The notes under the pieces: generated by a model
What the model was told of the DNA's origin: nothing
The model's database searches: none
Seen by the model: the letters and a program-made list of their open reading frames with translations, nothing else
Shown: positions 6,062-12,929 of the stretch, piece after piece
How positions within the stretch are numbered: the stretch's first letter is position 1
Layout of the letters: the number at the start of each line of letters is the position of its first letter
Position numbers and translations under genes: made by a program
Source of the DNA: an uncultured Collinsella sp.
GTDB lineage: Bacteria; Actinomycetota; Coriobacteriia; Coriobacteriales; Coriobacteriaceae
Length of the DNA stretch: 12,929 bases
NCBI GenBank assembly: GCA_902494935.1
Contig: CABUVH010000042.1
Coordinates: 1-12,929 of the forward strand
Direction: 5' to 3'

Positions 6062-7405
6062 ATGTCCAAGAAGAACTATGCCGTGACCATTGCCGGCGGT
6101 GGCTCCACCTTCACCCCGGGCATTGCCCTGATGCTGCTCGAGGAGCGCGACCGCTTCCCGGTCAACAAGGTGACCTTCTATGACAACAACGCCGAGCGCC
6201 AGGAGATCGTTGCCAAGGCGTGCGAGATCTACTTCCACGAGAACGCTCCCGAGGTTGAGTTCAACTACACCACCGACCCCGAAACCGCTTTTACCGGCAC
6301 TGACTTCGTCCTTGCTCACATCCGCGTGGGTCTGTACGCCATGCGCGAGCTCGACGAGAAGATCCCCCTCAAGTACGGCTGCGTTGGTCAGGAGACCTGC
6401 GGCGCCGGCGGCATCGCCTACGGTATGCGCTCCATCGGCGGTGTCATCGAGATCCTGGACTACATGGAGAAGTACAGCCCCAACGCCTGGATGCTCAACT
6501 ACTCCAACCCCGCGGCTATCGTCGCAGAGGCTTGCCGCGTGCTGCGTCCCAACAGCCGCATCATCAACATCTGTGACATGCCGATCGACCTCATGGATAA
6601 GATGAGCCGTATGTGCGGCATCAAGGATCGTCGCGAGCTGCAGTACAGCTACTACGGCCTCAACCACTTTGGTTGGTGGAGCAAGATCTACGACAAGGAG
6701 GGTAACGACCTCATGCCGCAGATCAAGGAGCACATGGCAAAGAACGGCTACTTGGACGGCATTGAGCACGAGGCCGGTAAGGAGCAGCACGTCGAGGAGA
6801 GCTGGATTCACACCTTCGGCAAGGCCAAGGATGTCTATGCTGTCGATCCCGAGACGATTCCCAATACCTACCTCAAGTATTACCTGTACCCGGACTATGT
6901 CGTCGAGACGTCTGACCCCAACTACACTCGCGCCAATGAGGTTATGGACGGCCGCGAGAAGAAGGTCTTTGGCGCTTGCCGCGACATCATCGCCAAGGGT
7001 ACTGCCAAGGACGGCGGCTTTGAGCCGGATGTACATGCCAACTACATCGTCGACCTTGCCTGCGCACTGGCCGAGAATACGCTCGAGCGCTTCCTGCTGA
7101 TCGTCCCCAACGATGGCGCTGTGCCCAACTTCGACCCGACGGCCATGGTCGAGGTGCCTTGCATCGTCGGTTCCAACGGCTTTGAGAAGATCTGCCAGGG
7201 CCCGATTCCGCAGTTCCAGAAGGGCCTGATGGAGCAGCAGGTTTCCGTCGAGAAGCTCGTTGTCCAGGCTTGGGTCGAGGGCAGCTACCAGAAGCTCTGG
7301 CAGGCGCTCACGCTCTCCAAGACCATTCCTTCGGCGAGCGTTGCCAAGCAGATCCTGGACGAGCTCATCGAGGCCAACAAGGATTTCTGGCCCGAGCTTA
7401 AGTAA
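6062..7405 (+). CDS. 6-phospho-alpha-glucosidase (glycoside hydrolase family 4)
   Basis: A 447-residue cytoplasmic enzyme that hydrolyses 6-phosphorylated alpha-glucosides delivered by the PTS. GH4 enzymes need NAD+ and a divalent metal and work through oxidation at C3 of the sugar. The N-terminus has the NAD-binding AGGGSTFTPG (11-20). The metal-site cysteine is C171 in CDMP (171-174), the motif that marks alpha-glucosidase members of the family, and the metal-site histidine is H202 in GLNHFGWW. NYSNPAAI (146-153) and NTYLKYY (268-274, with the tyrosine of the presumed base at 270) are also family features. An acidic residue, E111, lies in GQETCGAGG. The length matches GlvA/MalH/AglB. The start has a strong AGGAGG (6051-6056) 5 bases upstream. 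Products would be glucose 6-phosphate and an aglycone sugar or polyol. It lies 156 bp behind the PTS gene, probably in the same operon. Confidence 0.93.
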   Translation: MSKKNYAVTIAGGGSTFTPGIALMLLEERDRFPVNKVTFYDNNAERQEIVAKACEIYFHENAPEVEFNYTTDPETAFTGTDFVLAHIRVGLYAMRELDEKIPLKYGCVGQETCGAGGIAYGMRSIGGVIEILDYMEKYSPNAWMLNYSNPAAIVAEACRVLRPNSRIINICDMPIDLMDKMSRMCGIKDRRELQYSYYGLNHFGWWSKIYDKEGNDLMPQIKEHMAKNGYLDGIEHEAGKEQHVEESWIHTFGKAKDVYAVDPETIPNTYLKYYLYPDYVVETSDPNYTRANEVMDGREKKVFGACRDIIAKGTAKDGGFEPDVHANYIVDLACALAENTLERFLLIVPNDGAVPNFDPTAMVEVPCIVGSNGFEKICQGPIPQFQKGLMEQQVSVEKLVVQAWVEGSYQKLWQALTLSKTIPSASVAKQILDELIEANKDFWPELK

Positions 7406-7445
7406 GGACTGCTGTCTCGAACCCTCACGCATCTCTGCTTCATTT

Positions 7446-7489
7446 GCGCCGCCGCGGTGTCCGGATTCGCCCGGATGCTGCGGCGGCGC
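7446..7489 (+). terminator. Strong GC-rich hairpin after the GH4 gene
   Basis: GCGCCGCCGC (7446-7455) pairs perfectly with GCGGCGGCGC (7480-7489), and inside it TCCGG (7460-7464) pairs with CCGGA (7471-7475). It lies 40 bases beyond the GH4 stop and probably ends or trims that transcript. No long T-run follows, so a non-canonical terminator or 3'-end protector is the cautious reading. Confidence 0.5.
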
Positions 7490-7495
7490 TATACT
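7490..7495 (+). promoter_or_regulatory. Candidate -10 box for ychF
   Basis: TATACT begins at the base directly after the GC-rich hairpin and lies 37 bases before the ychF GTG start. The best upstream hexamer (TTCGCC, 7466-7471, 18-base spacer) is a weak -35 and lies in the hairpin loop region. The -10 match is good, but the promoter as a whole is tentative. Confidence 0.4.
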
Positions 7496-7532
7496 TATGC
7501 AGTTTGAAGTACCTGTACCAAAAGGAGCTGTC

Positions 7533-8609
<1,077 letters not shown>

Positions 8610-8620
8610 GGACGACGCGC

Positions 8621-9004
8621 ATGTTCAAATATGGCAAAAAAGCCGGCTACATGGGCATCGCGCTGCTGGTGCTTGCGGTGCTTCCGCTGGTGATAGCGGC
8701 GTTTGTGATCCCCAACATTGGGCCCGAGGTGGCAACGAAGTTTAATGCCGCCGGCGAGGTGACGCGCTGGGGCAAGAGCTACGAGCTGCTGGCGCTTCCG
8801 GTGCTCAACCTGCTGCTGAGCGTGGCAACATACTTTACGGCGGGACGCCAGGCCAAGAACAATGAGGACTCTGCCGCCATGGCGCGCATCGTGTGTGAGC
8901 GCTACCTGCGCAACGGTTGCATCACGGGTGTGTTCCTCAACGTGATCAACGTTTACTTTATGTACTCGGCGATTACCGGAACGGGCTTTGGCTTTGGTTT
9001 CTAG
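8621..9004 (+). CDS. Small membrane protein, DUF1648-like
   Basis: A 127-residue protein with three hydrophobic helices at about 11-31, 54-72 and 100-119, separated by short charged loops. The first loop (IGPEVATKFNAAGEVTRWGKSYELLALP) resembles the DUF1648 motif found in SdpI-like and related membrane proteins, where a conserved Trp and Pro flank a short polar stretch. The function is unknown; some relatives are immunity or signalling proteins, but nothing here shows that role. The tail is unusually rich in Gly and Phe (GTGFGFGF). Its ribosome site (TAAGGA) overlaps the ychF stop codon, so translation is likely coupled to ychF. It ends 9 bases before a convergent gene. Confidence 0.75.
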   Translation: MFKYGKKAGYMGIALLVLAVLPLVIAAFVIPNIGPEVATKFNAAGEVTRWGKSYELLALPVLNLLLSVATYFTAGRQAKNNEDSAAMARIVCERYLRNGCITGVFLNVINVYFMYSAITGTGFGFGF

Positions 9005-9013
9005 CTTGTCCTT

Positions 9014-9403
9014 TTAGGCAACGAGCCTGCACACATATTCAATGGCTGCTGCGAGGCCGCCGCTCGATCGTGGTTTAAAGACCATGTCGGCGGCGGCTTC
9101 GTTTTCGTATCCGGCGCCGCGAAGGGCGAGTGCGATACCGGCTTCTAAAAGGAGCGGCAGGCCGCGTTGGCTGGTTGCGATTACGGTAACCTGATTGAGC
9201 GAGCAGCTGTGCGCTTGGCATTGGATGGCAAGTTCACCTTTCGCGGGGCAAGGGACCAGAACGGCGGCGACGCGACTTGATAGCAATGCAAATGCTGTGC
9301 GCTCATCGGGCGAAAGGCATTCTGCTTCAACGACGACGAGCTTGGGCGGTGCGCTGTTTGTGCGAAGCGTGGCTCGGTACATGCGGACCGAAGAACCCGA
9401 CAT
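9014..9403 (-). CDS. Unrecognised 129-residue protein divergent from an XRE regulator
   Basis: I do not recognise this family. The protein is 129 residues, with no signal peptide and no clear transmembrane helix. Strand-like segments KLVVVEAE (21-28), AAVLVPC (46-52) and QVTVIATS (71-78) alternate with helical stretches such as LPLLLEAGIALALRGAG (82-98), which suggests a small alpha/beta fold. It has five cysteines (29, 52, 62, 67, 125). The start is the ATG at 9401-9403 because AGGAG (9410-9414) lies 6 bases upstream; a TTG 24 bases further out has no such site and would fall against the palindrome. It is transcribed away from the XRE regulator gene across a 24-bp palindrome, so it is probably that regulator's target. 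An enzyme, an effector or a toxin-like partner all remain open. Confidence 0.6.
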   Translation of the reverse strand: MSGSSVRMYRATLRTNSAPPKLVVVEAECLSPDERTAFALLSSRVAAVLVPCPAKGELAIQCQAHSCSLNQVTVIATSQRGLPLLLEAGIALALRGAGYENEAAADMVFKPRSSGGLAAAIEYVCRLVA

Positions 9404-9426
9404 AGAAAACTCCTGTGTATTCGGCA

Positions 9427-9450
9427 AAACGTAAACTATAGTTTACGTTT
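9427..9450. promoter_or_regulatory. 24-bp perfect palindromic operator
   Basis: The half-site AAACGTAAACTA (9427-9438) is followed without spacer by its exact reverse complement (9439-9450). The site lies between two divergent genes, one of which encodes an XRE-type DNA-binding protein. The centre ACTATAGT reads as a -10-like TATAGT on both strands, so a dimeric repressor bound here could control both genes at once. Binding by the adjacent regulator is inferred. Confidence 0.7.
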
Positions 9451-9479
9451 ATGTTCGGCTCCATTTCAAACTCGGCTGC

Positions 9480-9698
9480 ATGGACGAACGTGCGAAACAG
9501 ATTCTTGGCAGGCGGGTCGAAGAGACACGCAGGGACCTTGGTATCTCCAAGGTTGATTTTTGTGTGGCGACAGGAATCAGCCGACCCTACCTCGACCGAA
9601 TCGAAGATGGGACGGCAAATTTCACGCTCAAGGTTCTATTTAAGATCGCGCCCGCACTCGGCATGACGGTGTCAGAGCTTCTCGAGGGTATCGAATAG
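9480..9698 (+). CDS. Small XRE/Cro-type helix-turn-helix regulator
   Basis: A 72-residue protein that is almost entirely a five-helix XRE domain. The HTH spans about residues 17-44, with recognition-helix residues in TGISRPYLDRIEDG (31-44), followed by the family-typical TLKVLFKIAPALGMTVSELL (49-68). There is no effector or protease domain, so it probably works as a simple dimeric repressor. The ATG at 9480 lies 29 bases after the 24-bp palindrome. No clear Shine-Dalgarno precedes it, so it may be translated weakly or from a short leader. It diverges from the unrecognised 129-residue gene and is convergent with the asparaginase gene, with 22 bases between. Confidence 0.85.
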   Translation: MDERAKQILGRRVEETRRDLGISKVDFCVATGISRPYLDRIEDGTANFTLKVLFKIAPALGMTVSELLEGIE

Positions 9699-9707
9699 GG
9701 GATACCC
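9686..9707. other. Short hairpin between convergent XRE and asparaginase genes
   Basis: GGGTATC (9686-9692) and GATACCC (9701-9707) form a 7-bp stem with an 8-base loop that overlaps the XRE stop codon. No T-run lies on either side. It could contribute weakly to transcription ending from both directions. Confidence 0.35.
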
Positions 9708-9720
9708 GTCGACAACCGAA

Positions 9721-10734
9721 TTACGCCATCGGGATGCGGTCGTGGTTGACTTGGCTGTAGAACAGGCGCTGGATTTCGGCGGCATCGCGTGACTGGCCGA
9801 GTGCCCACATGGTCTTGGCTACGAGCGTCTCGGTGGTCATGTCATCGCCGCGCAAAATACCCGGATGATCGGCGTAGGCACGACCGACCTCATAAACACC
9901 CAGGTCAAGGCCCTCCTCGGGGACCTGCGTGGTCATAACGACGGTGCGGCCCGAATCGACCCAGCGGAAAATCGCCTCCTGGAATGACTCGCCGGACTCG
10001 CCAAACTCGGGAATACCGCCAATGCCAAAGGTCTCAAGAATTACAGCATCGTAGCTATCGGCTAGGGCGTCCAGGATACCCGGGTTCACGCCGGGCGTAA
10101 GCTTAAGGACAAACACGCGCGGGTCGATGCTGTCGTAGAAACGCACTGGGTTTTCGCCCTGATGAGTGCCGTGGAGCCCGTTGCGCACGATGCGGTCGTT
10201 GCGGATGTAGGCAATGGGCGGATAGTTGACGCTAATGAACGCGTTAAAGCTCATGGTGCGCTGCTTGCGGGCGCGCGTGCCGGCAATGGCGACGCCACCA
10301 AACACAATCGACACATCGTGCGAGTGCTCGTCGAGCGCATAGAGCAGGCTCTGGTACAGGTTGAGTTTGGCATCAGTAAAAGGGTTGCCCATGGGCTTTT
10401 GCGAGCCGGTGAGTACGATGGGCTTGGGGCTGTCCTGAATCAGGTAGGAAAGCGCTGCCGCGGTGTAGCTCATGGTGTCGGTGCCGTGCAGAATCACGAA
10501 GCCGTCGTGGTCGGCATAGCCTTCGACGATGACGTCGCGGATACGCATCCAGTCACTGGGACGCATATTGGTGCTGTCGATGTTCATGGGCTGCACGACG
10601 TCGAGCTCGCAGAGGCCCGAGATCTCGGGGACGCTCTGGGCGAGCTCCTCACCGGTCAGGGCGGGGGAGAGGCCGTTGCCGTCCTCGGTCGATGCGATGG
10701 TGCCGCCCGTGGCGATGAGAAGGATGCGCTTCAT
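9721..10734 (-). CDS. L-asparaginase, type I (AnsA-like)
   Basis: A 337-residue cytoplasmic amidohydrolase that converts L-asparagine to aspartate and ammonia. Both catalytic threonine motifs are visible: ATGGTIAS (8-15, nucleophile T12) and HGTDTMSYTAAALSYL (83-98, with T85 and D86). NIDSTNM (51-57) supplies the substrate-binding serine, and K157 in ARKQRT fits the conserved lysine. There is no signal peptide, and the length equals the type I cytoplasmic enzymes (~338). The start is the ATG at 10732-10734, which gives MKRILLIATGG directly and has an AGGAA site upstream; the frame stays open 24 codons further without support. It is the only gene in its transcript, convergent with the XRE regulator and divergent from guaA. 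Confidence 0.92.
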   Translation of the reverse strand: MKRILLIATGGTIASTEDGNGLSPALTGEELAQSVPEISGLCELDVVQPMNIDSTNMRPSDWMRIRDVIVEGYADHDGFVILHGTDTMSYTAAALSYLIQDSPKPIVLTGSQKPMGNPFTDAKLNLYQSLLYALDEHSHDVSIVFGGVAIAGTRARKQRTMSFNAFISVNYPPIAYIRNDRIVRNGLHGTHQGENPVRFYDSIDPRVFVLKLTPGVNPGILDALADSYDAVILETFGIGGIPEFGESGESFQEAIFRWVDSGRTVVMTTQVPEEGLDLGVYEVGRAYADHPGILRGDDMTTETLVAKTMWALGQSRDAAEIQRLFYSQVNHDRIPMA

Positions 10735-10784
10735 GCTGGTATTCCTATCGTATTTGCCGCCGCAGAGGCGGAATCGTTCGGCAG

Positions 10785-10813
10785 TATTGTGGCACAGGGC
10801 GTCCAATGTTCAA
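10785..10813 (-). promoter_or_regulatory. Candidate asparaginase promoter
   Basis: On the minus strand, TTGAAC (10808-10813) and ACAATA (10785-10790) are 17 bases apart, about 50 bases upstream of the ATG. The -35 match is good and the -10 moderate. Confidence 0.45.
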
Positions 10814-10839
10814 ACGTATTACATCATCCGTAACGTTTG
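10811..10839. promoter_or_regulatory. Inverted repeat in the ansA-guaA divergent region
   Basis: CAAACGT (10811-10817) and ACGTTTG (10833-10839) are perfect 7-bp inverted arms with a 15-base centre. The left arm overlaps the predicted asparaginase -35 box. It could be an operator for the asparaginase gene; no regulator is identified. Confidence 0.4.
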
Positions 10840-10920
10840 GTAACACTTCAATTGCCGTCAAATTGGGGCCTGGTCGTGCGTTTGCCGTGCGCTGATGGCT
10901 GCGAGGGACGAGAAACCCCA

Positions 10921-10935
10921 TATAACGTGTACACT
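10921..10935 (+). promoter_or_regulatory. Candidate -10 region for guaA
   Basis: TATAAC (10921-10926) and TACACT (10930-10935) are both plausible -10 hexamers 67-81 bases before guaA, in the most AT-rich part of the divergent region. Neither has a convincing -35. Downstream, TCCCC (10977-10981) could pair with GGGGA (10993-10997) and cover the guaA ribosome site. I recognise no riboswitch in this leader. Confidence 0.3.
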
Positions 10936-11001
10936 ATGGAGGTTATTTTCGTTCATTCACGCGGGTGGGCACCGGCTCCCCGCCAACAAGAGGGGGATAC
11001 C

Positions 11002-12600
11002 ATGGATCAAAAGGCTTCCGCAAAGGTCCTCGTACTCGACTTTGGTGCGCAGTACGGTCAGCTCATTGCCCGTCGCGTCCGCGACCTCAACGTGTATTCC
11101 GAGATTGTTCCCTGCGACATATCGGCCGACGAGATTCGCGAGATGAACGCCTCTGCGCTCATCCTTTCTGGCGGTCCGGCCTCCGTGTACGCCGAGGACG
11201 CTCCGTCCATCGACCCCGCCATCTTTGACCTGGGCCTTCCCGTCTTGGGCTTCTGCTACGGCCATCAGATCACGGCGGTGACGCTCGGCGGCAAGGTCGG
11301 TCACTCCGAGGTGGGCGAGTACGGCCGCGCCACCATCACGCGCACGGCCGGCGCCAAGCTCTTTAACTCCACGCCCATGGAGCAGACCGTGTGGATGAGC
11401 CATCGCGACGCCGTTTCCGAGGTGCCCGAGGGCTTTACCGTTACCGCTAGCACCGACGTGTGCCCGGTTGCCGCCATGGAGTGCGTCGAGCGCAAGATTT
11501 TCACCACGCAGTTCCACCCCGAGGTCAAGCACTCCGAGTACGGTCAGCAGCTGCTGAGCAACTTCCTGTTTGAGATCTGCGGCCTGGAGCCCAACTGGAG
11601 CATGGACAACCTGGTCGAGACCATGACGGCTGAGTTCCGCGAGAAGGTCGGCGACGACCGCGTGATTCTGGCCCTGTCCGGTGGCGTCGACTCCTCCGTC
11701 GTGGCTGCGCTGGGCGCTCGCGCCGTGGGCAAGCAGATGACCTGCGTGTTCATCAACCATGGCCTGCTGCGCAAGGGCGAGCCCGAGCAGGTGGAGGAGG
11801 TCTTCACCAAGCAGTTTGACGTCGACTTTATCCACGTCCACGCCGAGGACCGCTATGCCGAGCTTCTAGCCGGTGTGACCGAGCCCGAGGAGAAGCGCCG
11901 CATCATCGGTACGCAGTTCTGGAAAGAGTTCTTCGCGGTTGCTCAGCAGCTTGAGACCGATGGTAAACCCGTGAAGTACCTGGCTCAGGGCACCATCTAC
12001 CCCGACATCATCGAGTCCGGCGCTCGCAAGACGGGCGGCAAGACGGCCACCATCAAGAGCCATCACAACCTGATCCCGTTCCCCGAAGGCGTGCACTTCG
12101 ACCTCATTGAGCCGCTCGACCACTTCTTTAAGGACGAGGTCCGCGCGCTTGGTCTGGCGCTCGGACTGCCGAGTCATATCGTGTTCCGCCAGCCTTTCCC
12201 GGGCCCTGGTCTGGCCATCCGCATCATCGGCGCGGTCGATAAGGAGAAGCTCGAGATCCTCAAGAACGCCGACGCTATCGTGCGCGAGGAGCTCGACGCC
12301 TACAACCAGCGCCTGTTTGAGCAGACCGGCGAGCGCAACTCCGAACACAGCTGCTGGCAGTATTTCGCGGTTCTGCCCGACATAAAGTCCGTCGGCGTTA
12401 TGGGCGACGAGCGCACCTATCAGCGCCCGATCATCCTGCGTGCCGTCGAGTCCAGCGATGCCATGACCGCCGACTGGGCCAAGCTGCCCTACGACGTGCT
12501 TGCCCGCATCTCCGGCCGCATCGTTGCCGAGGTTCCCGGCGCCAACCGCGTGTGCTACGACATCACGTCCAAGCCGCCCGCGACGATTGAGTGGGAGTAG
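11002..12600 (+). CDS. guaA: GMP synthase (glutamine-hydrolysing)
   Basis: A 532-residue cytoplasmic enzyme for the last step of guanine nucleotide synthesis: XMP, ATP and glutamine give GMP. The N-terminal class I glutamine amidotransferase domain (~8-192) has the oxyanion SGGP (56-59), the nucleophile C85 in GFCYGHQ, and H172/E174 in FHPEV. The ATP pyrophosphatase domain follows, with the P-loop SGGVDSS (226-232). The C-terminal dimerisation domain ends in the usual CYDITSKPPATIEWE. The start is ATG 11002, with AGAGGGGGA just upstream; an earlier in-frame ATG (10837) adds 55 residues with no family similarity and lies upstream of the likely promoter. It appears monocistronic, ending at a strong terminator. 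Confidence 0.97.
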   Translation: MDQKASAKVLVLDFGAQYGQLIARRVRDLNVYSEIVPCDISADEIREMNASALILSGGPASVYAEDAPSIDPAIFDLGLPVLGFCYGHQITAVTLGGKVGHSEVGEYGRATITRTAGAKLFNSTPMEQTVWMSHRDAVSEVPEGFTVTASTDVCPVAAMECVERKIFTTQFHPEVKHSEYGQQLLSNFLFEICGLEPNWSMDNLVETMTAEFREKVGDDRVILALSGGVDSSVVAALGARAVGKQMTCVFINHGLLRKGEPEQVEEVFTKQFDVDFIHVHAEDRYAELLAGVTEPEEKRRIIGTQFWKEFFAVAQQLETDGKPVKYLAQGTIYPDIIESGARKTGGKTATIKSHHNLIPFPEGVHFDLIEPLDHFFKDEVRALGLALGLPSHIVFRQPFPGPGLAIRIIGAVDKEKLEILKNADAIVREELDAYNQRLFEQTGERNSEHSCWQYFAVLPDIKSVGVMGDERTYQRPIILRAVESSDAMTADWAKLPYDVLARISGRIVAEVPGANRVCYDITSKPPATIEWE

Positions 12601-12715
12601 GCTGACAGGGTTCTGACCTGCACTTTTGGGTGCCGCACTGTGACGCTGAGTTTTGTTTCGTACGAGAGTCACGGCAAAGCCGCCAGCGACATTGGTGAGT
12701 AAATACGGTAACCGA

Positions 12716-12748
12716 GCCTCCGTTCCCAGGTTGGGACGGAGGCTTTTT
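12716..12748 (+). terminator. Intrinsic terminator of guaA
   Basis: GCCTCCGTTCCCA (12716-12728) pairs with TGGGACGGAGGC (12732-12743), with one bulged T and a 3-base loop, followed by TTTTTCTTT. This is a canonical Rho-independent terminator about 115 bases after the guaA stop. The intervening 3' region shows no gene or tRNA. Confidence 0.92.
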
Positions 12749-12853
12749 CTTTGCCGTTTTACTCCCTTTCACCTGCGATTTCGCGATTTACTCCCCGTGT
12801 TTCAAGATGGAAGCGTTTGGTTGCGAGGCACGCCGGTGCGAGGGCCTGAGTCG

Positions 12854-12929
12854 TCAGGCCCCGCACAGGGGGACCGCGATGGTGGCCACCGCGCCGCCCG
12901 AGGGGCTGTTGGCGAGCGAGACGGAGCCC
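12854..12929 (-). CDS. C-terminal end of a probable sensor histidine kinase (partial)
   Basis: The minus strand is open from the window edge to a TGA at 12854-12856. It encodes 24 residues beginning GSVSLANSPSGGAVATIAVP. This has the form of the closing part of a histidine kinase ATPase domain, where a G-x-V/I-x-L/V-x-N strand and a GGA(x)AT/F turn are followed by a hydrophobic last strand (compare GxVxxxNxPxGGAxFxLxLP). Only the tail is visible, so the sensor, partner regulator and start lie beyond the window. It is convergent with guaA. A GGGCCTGA/TCAGGCCC hairpin (12842-12861) overlaps its stop codon. Between it and the guaA terminator, TTTACTCCC occurs twice (12758-12766, 12787-12795). 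Confidence 0.6.
   Translation of the reverse strand, partial: GSVSLANSPSGGAVATIAVPLCGA

Noticed and set aside
9451..9666. Plus-strand frame beginning at the ATG right after the palindrome
   Set aside because: It overlaps the XRE gene in another frame, gives an Arg/Ser-rich sequence without a domain, and has no ribosome site.
10957..12672. Two long minus-strand open frames opposite guaA
   Set aside because: guaA is complete and unmistakable on the plus strand; these frames have no motifs of their own.
12601..12853. Possible tRNA, small RNA or coding gene after guaA
   Set aside because: I see no cloverleaf or T-loop signature and no supported frame; only the terminator and short TTTACTCCC and GCGATTT repeats are visible.

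Overview
The window is gene-dense, GC-rich bacterial chromosome and looks like an anaerobic high-GC Gram-positive. The mix of a multi-cluster ferredoxin-type protein, a PTS alpha-glucoside system with an NAD-dependent GH4 enzyme, and GC-rich codons next to AT-rich promoters fits Coriobacteriia, and a Collinsella-like gut bacterium would be my first guess. That assignment is inference; there is no rRNA or other decisive marker here.

Layout. Positions 48-554 hold a glycerol dehydrogenase relic with an in-frame internal deletion that removes most of the enzyme. Positions 706-1959 encode a four-cluster 4Fe-4S protein. A 21-bp perfect inverted repeat (2016-2082) separates it from a convergent, minus-strand pair: a zinc alcohol/polyol dehydrogenase (2913-3938) followed by a GntR/UTRA regulator (2092-2847). 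Facing away from these, on the plus strand, are a PTS alpha-glucoside EIICB (4295-5905) and a GH4 6-phospho-alpha-glucosidase (6062-7405). The 356-bp divergent control region (3939-4294) carries promoters in both directions and three related TCTAGA-type palindromes, two of them placed inside the two promoters. The simplest reading is one sugar-responsive regulon: the GntR protein represses its own operon and the PTS/GH4 operon, the PTS imports and phosphorylates an alpha-glucoside, GH4 splits it, and the dehydrogenase handles a released alcohol or polyol.

Next come housekeeping genes: ychF (7533-8609, GTG start) with a small DUF1648-like membrane protein directly behind it (8621-9004). A divergent module follows: an unrecognised 129-residue protein (9014-9403, minus) and a 72-residue XRE-type regulator (9480-9698, plus), separated by a 24-bp perfect palindrome. 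A type I L-asparaginase (9721-10734, minus) and GMP synthase guaA (11002-12600, plus) are divergent from one another. guaA ends in a clear intrinsic terminator (12716-12748). The last 76 bases hold the C-terminus of a minus-strand gene that resembles a sensor histidine kinase.

The points most worth following are the deleted glycerol dehydrogenase, the operator array tying a polyol-type dehydrogenase to an alpha-glucoside PTS, the XRE/129-aa module with its palindrome, the long inverted repeat that may be a dispersed element, and an 18-bp tandem duplication at the end of the PTS gene. I found no CRISPR array, tRNA, rRNA, insertion sequence or phage gene.
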